A stretch of DNA of 64,000 nucleotides, taken from positions 49,743 to 113,742 of the forward strand of contig JAEUVA010000008.1 in assembly GCA_016787045.1 (NCBI GenBank), written 5' to 3'. The translations under genes and the position numbers were made by a program. This DNA comes from Chitinophagales bacterium. GTDB taxonomy: Bacteria > Bacteroidota > Bacteroidia > Chitinophagales > LD1. The number at the start of each line of letters is the position of its first letter. The first letter of the stretch is position 1. Shown here one piece after another: positions 45,665-54,539 of this stretch. The notes beneath the pieces were generated by a model. That model was not told where the DNA came from and made no database searches. It saw only the letters and a program-made list of their open reading frames with translations.

Positions 45665-45672
45665 TACTTTTG
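45665..45672 (+). promoter_or_regulatory. Putative -7 element TACTTTTG of glmM
   Basis: Exact TAnnTTTG match, 22 nt before the TTG start of glmM. No clear -33 element. Confidence 0.5.
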
Positions 45673-45694
45673 CGCTCCTTAAAAAAACAGTAAG

Positions 45695-47080
45695 TTGAGT
45701 TTAATCAAATCTATATCAGGTATTCGTGGTACAATTGGCGGTTTTCCGGGAGCTAATCTTACACCCGTTGACATTCTAAAATTTTCATTGGCATTTGGAT
45801 ACTGGATACGTGAACAAGAGGGCAACCGAAAAATAGTAATCGGTCGCGATGCTCGGGTAAGCGGACAAATGGTAAACAATATAGTAGTAGGCGCACTACA
45901 ATCTATTGGTATGGATGTAGTGGATCTTGGGCTTAGCACCACACCTACTGTAGAGATTGCCGTGCACGAAGAAAAAGCCGGTGGCGGCATCATCATCACG
46001 GCATCGCACAATCCCAAGCAGTGGAATGCACTAAAATTACTCAACAGCCATGGTGAGTTTATTTCGGCCAAAGCCGGTGAAGAAGTGCTGCGCATTGCTG
46101 AAGACAAAACCATAGAGTTTGAAGAAGTAAATAGCATTGGTAGTTATTCTATATCAGATGAGTACATAGACCGTCACATTGAAAAAATTCTGAAACTAAA
46201 GTTAGTAGATAAAGAGGCCATTGCGGCACGCAAATTCAAAGTGGTTGTAGATGCAGTAAATAGTACCGGTGGCATAGCCATCCCTAAATTGCTCAAAGCA
46301 CTTGGTGTGGAGCAAGTAACCGAGTTGTACTGCGAACCTACGGGCTTGTTTCCGCATAATCCGGAGCCATTGCCTGAAAACCTGCACGAATTAGCCACCA
46401 CAGTTAAACGCCAAAATGCCGACATCGGAATTTGCGTGGACCCCGATGTGGACAGATTAGCGTTGGTGTGCGAAGATGGCAATATGTTTGGCGAAGAATA
46501 CACCTTGGTGGCAGTTGCAGACTATGTACTGTCTAAGAAAAAAGGAAGTACCGTATCTAATTTATCTTCTACCCGTGCCCTGCGCGATGTAACCGAAAAG
46601 CAAGGTTGCAGCTACTTTGCCTCAGCAGTAGGTGAAGTGAATGTGGTAGAGAAAATGAAAGAAGTAAAAGCCGTGATTGGCGGAGAAGGAAATGGAGGAA
46701 TTATTTACCCGGAGTTGCACTATGGCCGCGATGCAATGGTGGGCATAGCGCTGTTTCTAACGCATTTAGCAAAAAGTAAAAAAAGTGCCAGCATGTTGCG
46801 GGCTACGTACCCCAACTATCATATTGCCAAAAAGAAAATTGATTTGGACTTAGGTGCCAACATAGACTTGCTGTTTGATAAAATTGAACACAAATACAAA
46901 AAATACCCCATCAATACAATTGACGGAGTAAAAATTGAGTTTGAAACCGACTGGGTACACCTGCGCAGAAGCAACACCGAGCCCATTATTCGCATTTATG
47001 CCGAAAGTAACTCGGAAACTACAGCTAATAACATTGCCGAGCAGATTATGAAAGACATCAAGCAACTCAACGAAAGCTAA
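45695..47080 (+). CDS. glmM: Phosphoglucosamine mutase / phosphohexomutase
   Basis: 461 residues from a TTG start, giving the familiar SLIKSISGIRGTIGG N-terminus. Interconverts glucosamine-6-P and glucosamine-1-P for UDP-GlcNAc synthesis. Four-domain hexomutase with the phosphoserine loop IIITASHNPKQWNAL (Ser near 105), metal-binding DPDVDRLALV, sugar-binding GGEGNGGIIYPEL and the phosphate-binding RRSNTEPIIRIYAES at the C-terminus. Phosphomannomutase activity cannot be excluded from sequence. Followed after 48 nt by the deoxyhypusine-synthase-like gene. Confidence 0.92.
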   Translation: MSLIKSISGIRGTIGGFPGANLTPVDILKFSLAFGYWIREQEGNRKIVIGRDARVSGQMVNNIVVGALQSIGMDVVDLGLSTTPTVEIAVHEEKAGGGIIITASHNPKQWNALKLLNSHGEFISAKAGEEVLRIAEDKTIEFEEVNSIGSYSISDEYIDRHIEKILKLKLVDKEAIAARKFKVVVDAVNSTGGIAIPKLLKALGVEQVTELYCEPTGLFPHNPEPLPENLHELATTVKRQNADIGICVDPDVDRLALVCEDGNMFGEEYTLVAVADYVLSKKKGSTVSNLSSTRALRDVTEKQGCSYFASAVGEVNVVEKMKEVKAVIGGEGNGGIIYPELHYGRDAMVGIALFLTHLAKSKKSASMLRATYPNYHIAKKKIDLDLGANIDLLFDKIEHKYKKYPINTIDGVKIEFETDWVHLRRSNTEPIIRIYAESNSETTANNIAEQIMKDIKQLNES

Positions 47081-47128
47081 ACAGTATTACCTAAAAACAA
47101 TCACGATAACACATTAATAATTAATAGT

Positions 47129-48100
47129 ATGAGCCAACCCGTACGCGATTTTATTACGCATCACTATCGCCACTTCAATGCTGCGGCATTGATTGATGCT
47201 GCTAAAGGTTACGAAACTCACTTAGCTGAAGGCGGTAAAATGATGATAACCTTAGCCGGTGCCATGAGTACTGCAGAGTTAGGCATTTCGTTAGCCGAAA
47301 TGATCAGGCAAGATAAAGTGGCCATCATCTCGTGTACCGGTGCCAACTTAGAAGAAGACTTAATGAACCTTGTAGCACACTCGCACTACAAGCGTGTGCC
47401 CAACTACCGCGATTTATCTCCGCAAGAAGAGTGGGATTTGTTGGAAAACGGATTTAACCGCGTTACCGACACCTGCATACCCGAAGAAGAGGCCTTTCGC
47501 AGATTACAAAAACACATTTACGAATTGTGGAAAGATGCCGATAACAAAGGCGAGCGTTACTTTCCGCATGAGTTTATGTACAAAATGCTACTAAGCGGTG
47601 TTTTAGAACAATACTATGAGATTGACCCTAAAAACAGTTGGATGCTGGCTGCCGCAGAAAAGAATCTTCCCATCATTGTTCCCGGCTGGGAAGACAGCAC
47701 TATGGGCAATATCTTTGCTTCATACTGCATAAAAAATGAAATTAAAGCTACTACCATGCGCAGTGGCATAGAATATATGGTGTGGCTCAGCGATTGGTAC
47801 CGCCAAAACAGTGGTGGCAAGGGCGTGGGCTTTTTTCAAATTGGCGGTGGCATAGCCGGTGATTTCCCGATATGTGTAGTGCCAATGATGTATCAAGATT
47901 TGGGCTGGCATGATGTGCCGTTTTGGAGCTATTTCTGCCAAATCAGCGACTCTACAACCTCTTATGGTTCCTACTCTGGCGCTGTACCTAACGAAAAAAT
48001 AACCTGGGGAAAATTGGGTATAGATACCCCTAAGTTTATTGTTGAAAGCGATGCTACTATTGTTGCCCCTCTCATTTTCGCATACTTACTCAAATGGTAA
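47129..48100 (+). CDS. Deoxyhypusine synthase-like NAD-dependent enzyme
   Basis: 323 residues. In eukaryotes and archaea DHS moves the aminobutyl group of spermidine to a lysine of eIF5A/aIF5A; bacteria lack that protein, and some bacterial homologues make homospermidine. Family motifs are clear: TLAGAMSTAELG (41-52), ISCTGANLEEDL (67-78), VPGWEDSTMGN, FFQIGGGIAGDFPI (NAD site), DSTTSYGSYSGAVPNEKITWGK with Lys295 at the position of the catalytic enzyme-imine lysine of DHS, and SDATIVAPLI. All core positions seem kept, so the enzyme should be active with a polyamine donor. Acceptor unknown. A strong terminator follows. Confidence 0.88.
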   Translation: MSQPVRDFITHHYRHFNAAALIDAAKGYETHLAEGGKMMITLAGAMSTAELGISLAEMIRQDKVAIISCTGANLEEDLMNLVAHSHYKRVPNYRDLSPQEEWDLLENGFNRVTDTCIPEEEAFRRLQKHIYELWKDADNKGERYFPHEFMYKMLLSGVLEQYYEIDPKNSWMLAAAEKNLPIIVPGWEDSTMGNIFASYCIKNEIKATTMRSGIEYMVWLSDWYRQNSGGKGVGFFQIGGGIAGDFPICVVPMMYQDLGWHDVPFWSYFCQISDSTTSYGSYSGAVPNEKITWGKLGIDTPKFIVESDATIVAPLIFAYLLKW

Positions 48101-48126
48101 TTTTTTGCCATAAAAAGAACATCCTT

Positions 48127-48155
48127 AAAAAAGCAACTTCGGTTGCTTTTTTGTT
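48127..48155 (+). terminator. Rho-independent terminator with UUCG tetraloop
   Basis: AAAAAAGCAAC (48127-48137), loop TTCG, GTTGCTTTTTT (48142-48152), followed by more T. An 11-bp perfect stem closed by the very stable C(UUCG)G loop, 27 nt after the deoxyhypusine-synthase-like gene. It may work in both directions because of the A-tract. Confidence 0.9.
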
Positions 48156-48228
48156 TTAGGAGAGTAGCTTACATATAAAAGACCACTTCCCCTCCTTCGC
48201 ATCCAATAAAATGATTACTTAGCAGCGT

Positions 48229-49854
48229 ATGACTAAGTACGTATGTATTGCGGCAGTGGCCGCTATATTGCTAGCAAATGCCGGCTGCAACTCTTGCACA
48301 ACTAACACCAACAAAAGTGACAAAAAGATATTCCGCTACAACCAAAGCAGTGGCATCACTTCGTTAGACCCGGCCATGAGTTCATCGTTGGCTAACATTT
48401 GGGCGGTTAATCAATTGTACAATGGCCTTTTGCAGTTAGATGATTCATTAAACATTCAACCTTGCATTGCTAAAAGTTGGGATATAAGTACAGATTTACT
48501 CACCTACACTTTTCATCTGCGTACTGATGTTTTTTTTCATCACGATTCGTGTTTCAAAAACGGTACAGGCAGAAAAGTTACAGCCAATGATGTGGTGTAT
48601 AGTTTCAAACGATTGATAGACCCGGCAACAGTAGCAAAGGGTGCTTGGGTATTTAATGGCAAAGTGAGCCAAACAGAGCCGTTCACCGCACTAAACGATT
48701 CTACGTTTGTATTGAAACTCTCCTCCCCTTTTTCTCCTATGCTGGGAATATTAACCATGCAATATTGCTCTATCATTCCGCACGAAGCAGTAAAAAAATA
48801 TGGAGCCGAATTTCGTGCACATCCCGTTGGTACAGGACCCTTTTGCATAAAACAATGGAAAGACAACGTAGCGCTCATTCTAGAGAAAAACGAAAATTAT
48901 TTCGAAACGGACGGCACTCAAAAGCTGCCTTACATAGATGGCATCAAAGTCTCATTTATTGCCGATACCAAAACCGAGTTTTTGCAATTCAAACAAAAAA
49001 ACCTTGATTTTATTTCAGGCATAGATGGCGCTTACATTGACGAAGTACTCAACGATGATGGCACGCTGAAAGAGGAATTGAAATCACAATTCAATTTTCG
49101 CAGAAGCGCCTATATGAATACCGAGTACCTCTGCGTGCTTATGAGTGGCCAAGGCATCAATACAACATTGCAAAACAAAAAAATAAGACAAGCTATAAAC
49201 TATGCCATTAACCGCGATGAACTAGTTAAATATTTGCGCAATGGCATTGGCAAACCTGCTATACATGGATTTGTGCCTCTTGGCTTTGCCGGGTATAACA
49301 ATTCTGTTACAGTTGGTTATTCGTATCAACCCGACAAAGCAAAGCAACTGCTTGCTGAAGCAGGTTTCCCGGACGGCAAAAATATTACTGAAATAAAACT
49401 ATACACCAGCGATAAATACCAGGAATACGCTTTGCTCATCAGCAAACAGTTAGAGCAAGTAGGCATTAAAGTAAAAATTGAACTGCTTCAATCATCGCTG
49501 CTCAGCGAAATGAAAAGCAGCGGCAAAGCACCATTTTTTCGCGCTTCTTTAGTTGGCGACTATGCTGATCCGGAAACTTACTTTGCTGCCTTTTACAGCA
49601 AGCACATTGCACCTCCCAACTACTCACGGTTTAGCAACTCTCAATTTGATAAATTGTATGAGAGTGCTGTACAAGAACCCAACAATGAAAAGCGCTACAC
49701 ATATTACTACGAAATGGAAAAAATACTGGTAGAAGAATCGCCAATAGTTCCATTGTACTATGATGAGGTAATGCGGTTCACACAAAAAAATATTGAGTTG
49801 CCGGATGCAAATGCCATGAACCTGCTAAATTTGAAGACCGTAAGAATTCATTAA
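48229..49854 (+). CDS. Peptide/solute-binding lipoprotein of the SBP family 5 (OppA/DppA-like)
   Basis: 541 residues. Signal peptide with lipobox NAGC (Cys20). The body follows the family-5 pattern: ITSLDPAMSSSLANIWAVNQLYNGLLQLDD, IAKSWDISTDLLTYTFHLRTDVFFH, NDVVYSFKRLIDP, HPVGTGPFCIKQWKDN, IRQAINYAINRDELV and a C-terminal VPLYYDEVMRFTQKNIE. It should bind oligopeptides or a similar solute for an ABC importer. No permease or ATPase genes are adjacent; the next genes are unrelated, so it is an orphan whose partners must lie elsewhere. Confidence 0.9.
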   Translation: MTKYVCIAAVAAILLANAGCNSCTTNTNKSDKKIFRYNQSSGITSLDPAMSSSLANIWAVNQLYNGLLQLDDSLNIQPCIAKSWDISTDLLTYTFHLRTDVFFHHDSCFKNGTGRKVTANDVVYSFKRLIDPATVAKGAWVFNGKVSQTEPFTALNDSTFVLKLSSPFSPMLGILTMQYCSIIPHEAVKKYGAEFRAHPVGTGPFCIKQWKDNVALILEKNENYFETDGTQKLPYIDGIKVSFIADTKTEFLQFKQKNLDFISGIDGAYIDEVLNDDGTLKEELKSQFNFRRSAYMNTEYLCVLMSGQGINTTLQNKKIRQAINYAINRDELVKYLRNGIGKPAIHGFVPLGFAGYNNSVTVGYSYQPDKAKQLLAEAGFPDGKNITEIKLYTSDKYQEYALLISKQLEQVGIKVKIELLQSSLLSEMKSSGKAPFFRASLVGDYADPETYFAAFYSKHIAPPNYSRFSNSQFDKLYESAVQEPNNEKRYTYYYEMEKILVEESPIVPLYYDEVMRFTQKNIELPDANAMNLLNLKTVRIH

Positions 49855-49869
49855 CCCAAACCAATACAC

Positions 49870-50412
49870 ATGCGTTTTGATGATGATGACGATGAAAGAT
49901 TTTTGCGCCACCTCAATAATGATGATGAGCAAGGGGAGGAATGGAAGCTGAAACCTCGTAAAGACTCTGCTACACGGCTCATTAAAATAGCCCGGCAGAT
50001 CATGAAAACCACCGAGGCCATTATTGAAACCTTGCCGGAAGAAGAAGATAAACACATGAGTCATTACCGGGAATGGATGATGGAAAATTCACTGAAAATT
50101 ATCCCTAAAATTTCCGGGGCAATGGCTACCGGAGATTATATTTTGATGACCGAAAATGCCACCATTATCAAGTTAGCAGCCAGAGAGTTGCTGACTCAAA
50201 CATCCGGACTAAAAATGTTTGGCTATAAACACACCGATTATCTGAACGCACTACGCGAAGAGATTGAAGAGTTTAGAAAAGAATTTGTGGTGTGGGTGCG
50301 TACTTTTGAAAAAGAAGACCCCATATACCCCGATGGATGGGGACTGTATTATACCGAAGAAGACCTAATCCGTTGGAACGCCATGAATCCTGATGATCAG
50401 CGAACTGAGTAA
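49870..50412 (+). CDS. Acidic protein of unknown function
   Basis: 180 residues, 15 nt after the solute-binding protein gene on the same strand. No signal peptide or membrane segment; cytoplasmic. The start is strikingly acidic (MRFDDDDDERFLRHLNNDDEQGEEW), followed by a mainly helical region (ARQIMKTTEAIIETLPEEEDKHM; REEIEEFRKEFVVWVRTFEKED) and a C-terminal PDGWGLYYTEEDLIRWN. I recall similar hypothetical proteins in other Bacteroidetes but cannot name a family. Ends 27 nt before a terminator. Confidence 0.8.
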   Translation: MRFDDDDDERFLRHLNNDDEQGEEWKLKPRKDSATRLIKIARQIMKTTEAIIETLPEEEDKHMSHYREWMMENSLKIIPKISGAMATGDYILMTENATIIKLAARELLTQTSGLKMFGYKHTDYLNALREEIEEFRKEFVVWVRTFEKEDPIYPDGWGLYYTEEDLIRWNAMNPDDQRTE

Positions 50413-50438
50413 TGGATTAGAATAAAACAACAAATACC

Positions 50439-50464
50439 GGCAGGTGCCCACACCTGCCTTTTTT
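50439..50464 (+). terminator. Rho-independent terminator
   Basis: Perfect 8-bp stem GGCAGGTG (50439-50446) / CACCTGCC (50451-50458) with CCCA loop and TTTTTT tract. Ends the solute-binding protein/acidic protein unit; the next gene begins 16 nt later. Confidence 0.9.
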
Positions 50465-50480
50465 ATTAAAAACAACGAGT

Positions 50481-52085
50481 ATGGCTCAAAGCAATTTTAC
50501 TTCTTACAAGCACTATAAAGGCAACAGGCATTTTGACGTCATCATCATTGGCTCGGGCATCAGTGGAATAGCACTGGGCGCTATACTCTCCAAGCATGGC
50601 AAAAAGGTATTGATTTTAGAGCAACACTACACCCCCGGTGGTTACACGCACACCTTTAAGCGAAACGATTACGAGTGGGATGTAGGCGTGCATTATGTAG
50701 GTGAAGTAGGCAAGCAAACCTTGCTTAAAACAGTGTATGACTATGTGAGTGAAACACCCATTCAATGGGCCGATATGGGCGAGGTGTACGACAGAGTATT
50801 TTTTGGTACTGAGAGTTATGAGTTTCGCAAAGGCAAAAAACAGTTTACCGAATATTTTACGCAGTTATTTCCCGAAGAAAAAGCGAGCATAGAAAAGTAT
50901 GTACAGTTACTTAGCGTATCTGGTGGTGCTGCCCGTTGGTTCTATGCCGAAAAAGCGGTGCCAAAATGGCTAAGTTTTTTAGCCGGTGGTATCATGCGAA
51001 AATCGTACCTCAAGTTTGCTTCGCGCACCACAGCAGAGGTAATGAATGAATTATTTACAAACGAAAAACTAAAAGCAGTCCTCTGTGCTCAGTTTGGCGA
51101 TTATGGCTTGCCCCCTACCGAAAGTTCTTTTGCTATGCACGCTGTGGTAGCCAGCCACTACTTGTATGGCGGTTTTTATCCGGTGGGTGGCTCTGCCGCC
51201 TTCTTTGACCATATAGCACCGGTTACAAAAAACTTTGGAGGAGAAATACTCATTCGTGCTCGCGTAAAACAAATTAAGATTGAAAGCAATACGGCAAAAG
51301 GTGTAATCATGGAAGATGGCAAAGAGTTTACTGCCAATCAGATTATCAGCACGGTGGGTGTGGTAAACACCTTTCAGCACCTACTGCCCGAAAAAGTAGT
51401 AAAAGAGAATGCCTATACTGAGAAGCTGAAATCAACCAAACCCTCTTTGACCTACCACTGCCTGTATGTAGGATTAAAACATACTGCCGAAGAATTACAA
51501 TTACCTAAAAGTAATTTTTGGATTTTCCCTGAGGTGTACGACCATACCAAAAACCTATATGATTATATAAACAGAAAAACAGATAAGTTGCCGGGCGTGT
51601 ATATTTCTTTCCCTGCGGCAAAAGACCCCGATTTCCAAAAACGGTTTCCCGGGCGAAGCACTATTGAGGTAATAACACTCACCAATTTTGAACAAGTACA
51701 GCAGTGGAATGGCACCCGTTGGATGCACCGTGGCGATGATTATGTGGCTTTCAAAAAGAAAATCAGCGAGCAACTATTAGAGTATTTGTACACCTATGTA
51801 CCTTCGGTAAAAGGTAAGATAGATTATACTGAGCTCTCTACCCCACTCTCTGCAAAGCATTTTGCCAACTATCAGTATGGCGAAATGTACGGTATTGATC
51901 ACGACCCCGCTCGCTTTGAAAACCGCTATCTTAAACCACAGACAGACATCCGAAACTTTTACTTAGCCGGGCAAGATGTGGTAAGCTGCGGTGTAGGTGG
52001 CGCTTTGATGAGTGCCGTACTTTGCGGCTCTGCTATGCTAGGCAAAAACATGATTAACGAGATTATATCTAGCGCTAAAAAGTAA
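50481..52085 (+). CDS. FAD-dependent oxidoreductase of the CrtI/retinol saturase family
   Basis: 534 residues. The N-terminal Rossmann motif VIIIGSGISGIALGAILSKHGKKVLILEQH binds FAD, followed by TPGGYTHTFKRNDYEWDVGVHYVGEVG, a block typical of all-trans-retinol 13,14-reductase (RetSat) rather than of phytoene desaturase. The C-terminus carries the second FAD motif NFYLAGQDVVSCGVGGALMSAVLCGSAML. It should reduce or desaturate a conjugated polyene such as a carotenoid or apocarotenoid; no crt genes are adjacent. The glycosyltransferase gene follows after 13 nt on the same strand, so a glycosylated carotenoid pathway is possible but speculative. Confidence 0.85.
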   Translation: MAQSNFTSYKHYKGNRHFDVIIIGSGISGIALGAILSKHGKKVLILEQHYTPGGYTHTFKRNDYEWDVGVHYVGEVGKQTLLKTVYDYVSETPIQWADMGEVYDRVFFGTESYEFRKGKKQFTEYFTQLFPEEKASIEKYVQLLSVSGGAARWFYAEKAVPKWLSFLAGGIMRKSYLKFASRTTAEVMNELFTNEKLKAVLCAQFGDYGLPPTESSFAMHAVVASHYLYGGFYPVGGSAAFFDHIAPVTKNFGGEILIRARVKQIKIESNTAKGVIMEDGKEFTANQIISTVGVVNTFQHLLPEKVVKENAYTEKLKSTKPSLTYHCLYVGLKHTAEELQLPKSNFWIFPEVYDHTKNLYDYINRKTDKLPGVYISFPAAKDPDFQKRFPGRSTIEVITLTNFEQVQQWNGTRWMHRGDDYVAFKKKISEQLLEYLYTYVPSVKGKIDYTELSTPLSAKHFANYQYGEMYGIDHDPARFENRYLKPQTDIRNFYLAGQDVVSCGVGGALMSAVLCGSAMLGKNMINEIISSAKK

Positions 52086-52098
52086 TGCATACAGTATA

Positions 52099-53223
52099 AT
52101 GTTGAATTTATTGCAGTTGCCCATAGAGTTGACAATTTGGTGGAGTGCCATTACGATTCAAGTTCTGTTTTACATACTTGTTTTTTTGCGGCTTAACTTT
52201 ATTCGTCCACTCCGCGGAATCCCCGAATACTTACCTCCGGTTTCAATAATCATTTGTGCAAAGAATGAAGCAGAGAATTTGCGAAAGCACCTCAAGGTAG
52301 TTCTGATTCAGCAATACAAGCAATACGAAGTAATTGTGGTCAATGACCAAAGCACTGACCATACCGCAGAGGTTTTGGTAGAGTTTTACCAGCGAAATAC
52401 CAATTTAAAAATAGTGCATATCCCCCCCGGCACAGTTAAAAACTTGCCCGGCAAGAAGCACGCACTACTAAAAGGTATAGAAGCAGCCAGTTTTGAAACC
52501 CTAGTACTAACAGATGCAGATTGCCGACCGGCAACAGCGCATTGGTTAGCAAAACTGGTAGGTAGCTATATGCATAAAACAGAAATTGTACTTGGCCATT
52601 CTCCGTTTGAAAAAGAAAGTACTTTTCTAAACAAGATAATCCGCTACGAAAATATGATGACCGCCATGCTCTACTTTGGTTTTGCAAAGCTGGGGTTACC
52701 CTACATGGGTGTGGGGCGAAACCTTTCTTACAAAAAAAGTGTGCTGCAAGACTTTAAATCTTTTGAAACACATAAAAACATAGTAAGTGGCGATGATGAC
52801 ATACTAGTAAATACCAAAGCCAATAGCCGTAACACCGAAATATGTATAGATAAAGATGCTTATACATACTCCGTGGCAAAAAAATCTATGCAAGATTGGC
52901 TAAACCAAAAACGAAGACACTTACGAGCCGGATTTGCCTACAAATGGTACCATGCCGCTTTGTTGTTTTGGTTTTCGCTTAGTCAATTGGCATTTTATGT
53001 AGGAGCATTGTGGTGCGGAGTAGCGTTGAGTAACATACTGGTAGTGCCTATAACTTTTACTGCAATACTTTTATTGCGAATGCTCATTCTCTGGCGCATT
53101 TCCAAAAAATTGGTTAGTGCCGACTTATGGTTAATCTCTCCTTTACTAGATTTGGTTTACTCGCTATATCTGCTCTTGATATTTTTTCTATTATTGCTTC
53201 AACCTAAAGACAAGTGGACGTAA
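52099..53223 (+). CDS. Membrane family-2 glycosyltransferase
   Basis: 374 residues. One N-terminal membrane helix, a cytoplasmic GT-A domain and about three C-terminal helices. GT2 motifs: PVSIIICAKNEAENLRKHL, VIVVNDQSTDHT (nucleotide Asp), LVLTDADCRP (DxD-like metal site), GVGRNLSYKKS, SGDDDILVN (catalytic base region) and QKRRHLRAGFAY, a variant of QxxRW. Transfers a sugar to a lipid or polymer; acceptor unknown. Overlaps the sigma-factor gene by 10 nt and follows the RetSat-like gene. Confidence 0.88.
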   Translation: MLNLLQLPIELTIWWSAITIQVLFYILVFLRLNFIRPLRGIPEYLPPVSIIICAKNEAENLRKHLKVVLIQQYKQYEVIVVNDQSTDHTAEVLVEFYQRNTNLKIVHIPPGTVKNLPGKKHALLKGIEAASFETLVLTDADCRPATAHWLAKLVGSYMHKTEIVLGHSPFEKESTFLNKIIRYENMMTAMLYFGFAKLGLPYMGVGRNLSYKKSVLQDFKSFETHKNIVSGDDDILVNTKANSRNTEICIDKDAYTYSVAKKSMQDWLNQKRRHLRAGFAYKWYHAALLFWFSLSQLAFYVGALWCGVALSNILVVPITFTAILLLRMLILWRISKKLVSADLWLISPLLDLVYSLYLLLIFFLLLLQPKDKWT

Positions 53224-53816
53224 ACAAATTTTCAGCCCGCGCACAAGAAGACCTTGACCTGGTAGAATTAGCCAAAAATGGTGACCAAGTGGCCTTCGGC
53301 AAATTGATGAGTCGCTACCGCGATTCTATCTTTTTTATGGTGCTGAAAATGGTACACAATCGCGATGATGCCGAGGATTTAACTTTAGAGGCCTTTGGAA
53401 AAGCTTTCAATAGTATCAGCAATTACTCGGCTGATTTTGCATTCAGTACATGGCTTTTTAAAATAGCAACCAACAACTGCATTGATTTTATCCGCAAAAA
53501 ACGTTTGCAAACCACCTCGCTTGATCAACCCACCAAAGGCGAAGAGGGTGATTTGGCACCCATTGCAGTAAAAGACTACAACCCGGACCCCGAAGAGGCG
53601 ATGGTAAAAGAGCAACGCGCTGCTAAAATACGCGCTGCCATTGAGCAACTTTCACCTAAATACCGTGCGCTGATTGAACTGCGCTATTTAGATGAATTAG
53701 CTTATGAAGAAATAGCCGAAAAATTAGATATCCCTCTTGGCACTGTAAAAGCACAACTTTTTCGCGCAAAAGATATGCTTTACAACATGCTCAAAGTAAC
53801 CAAAGAGAAGTATTAA
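53214..53816 (+). CDS. ECF sigma-70 family RNA polymerase sigma factor
   Basis: 200 residues from a GTG overlapping the end of the glycosyltransferase gene. Region 2 (VAFGKLMSRYRDSIFFMVLKMVHNRDDAEDLTLEAFGKAF, then FSTWLFKIATNNCIDFIRKK) and region 4 (LSPKYRALIELRYLDELAYEEIAEKLDIPLGTVKAQLFRAK) are both intact, separated by an acidic linker. Such sigma factors are numerous in Bacteroidetes. No anti-sigma gene is adjacent; rsmG follows. The overlap with an envelope glycosyltransferase gene could mean a link to envelope regulation, which is inference. Confidence 0.93.
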   Translation: MDVNKFSARAQEDLDLVELAKNGDQVAFGKLMSRYRDSIFFMVLKMVHNRDDAEDLTLEAFGKAFNSISNYSADFAFSTWLFKIATNNCIDFIRKKRLQTTSLDQPTKGEEGDLAPIAVKDYNPDPEEAMVKEQRAAKIRAAIEQLSPKYRALIELRYLDELAYEEIAEKLDIPLGTVKAQLFRAKDMLYNMLKVTKEKY

Positions 53817-53855
53817 TCTGCTAAAGCAAGTTTCCCTGCTTTGCCACCCATTTAC

Positions 53856-54479
53856 ATGGATTTACTACTGAAATATTTTCCGGATATAACTACAGAGCAA
53901 AAACAACAGTTTGCCCAGATGCAGGCAGTGTATTTGGAGTGGAACGAAAAAATAAATGTCATCTCCCGTAAAGATATTGATAACCTGTATGAGCGCCATG
54001 TGTTGCATTCGCTAGCCATAGCCAAATTTGTATCGTTTAAGCCCGGAGCAAAAATTATGGATTTAGGCACCGGTGGTGGATTTCCGGGTGTACCCTTGGC
54101 TATTCTTTTTCCCGATGCCCGATTCCATTTAGTAGATTCTATTGCAAAAAAATTGAAAGTAATAGAAGCTGTCAAAGAAAGTTGTGGTTTGCAAAACATC
54201 TTCACTTTTCACTCTCGTGCAGAGGAAATGCCCTACCAGTACGATTTTGTAGTAACCCGAGCGGTAGCTCCCGTAAAAGAGTTACTGCAATGGACCAAAG
54301 GTAAATACTTGGCCAAAAGCCAACACAACAGGCACAACGGATTGATAGCACTCAAAGGCGGAGACCTGACCGAAGAACTAAAAGATTCGGGCATAGCTAA
54401 TGCAACCGTACTCCCCTTAACCGGTATTTTTACCGAAGAATCCTTTAAAGAAAAAGCACTCGTTTATATCAGGCGCTAA
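53856..54479 (+). CDS. rsmG: 16S rRNA (guanine-527-N7)-methyltransferase
   Basis: 207 residues from the ATG at 53856; a TTG five codons earlier is less likely. Methylates G527 in the 530 loop of 16S rRNA using SAM. Motifs: VYLEWNEKINVISRKDIDNLYERHVLHSL (RsmG N-terminal signature), MDLGTGGGFPGVPLAILFPDARFHLVDSIAKKL (SAM site) and VTRAVAPVKELLQW, with IALKGGDL in the C-terminal part. Follows the sigma factor after 39 nt. Confidence 0.95.
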   Translation: MDLLLKYFPDITTEQKQQFAQMQAVYLEWNEKINVISRKDIDNLYERHVLHSLAIAKFVSFKPGAKIMDLGTGGGFPGVPLAILFPDARFHLVDSIAKKLKVIEAVKESCGLQNIFTFHSRAEEMPYQYDFVVTRAVAPVKELLQWTKGKYLAKSQHNRHNGLIALKGGDLTEELKDSGIANATVLPLTGIFTEESFKEKALVYIRR

Positions 54480-54517
54480 CCGTGGAAACATTTCGCCTTC
54501 TCCAATTTTGTTTCTTC

Positions 54518-54525
54518 TACTTTCG
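54518..54525 (+). promoter_or_regulatory. Putative -7 element TACTTTCG of the ABC exporter gene
   Basis: TACTTTCG, TAnnTTCG type, 14 nt before the TTG start and 20 nt before the alternative GTG of the ABC exporter. Confidence 0.4.
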
Positions 54526-54539
54526 CCCCTTTATTTCTT

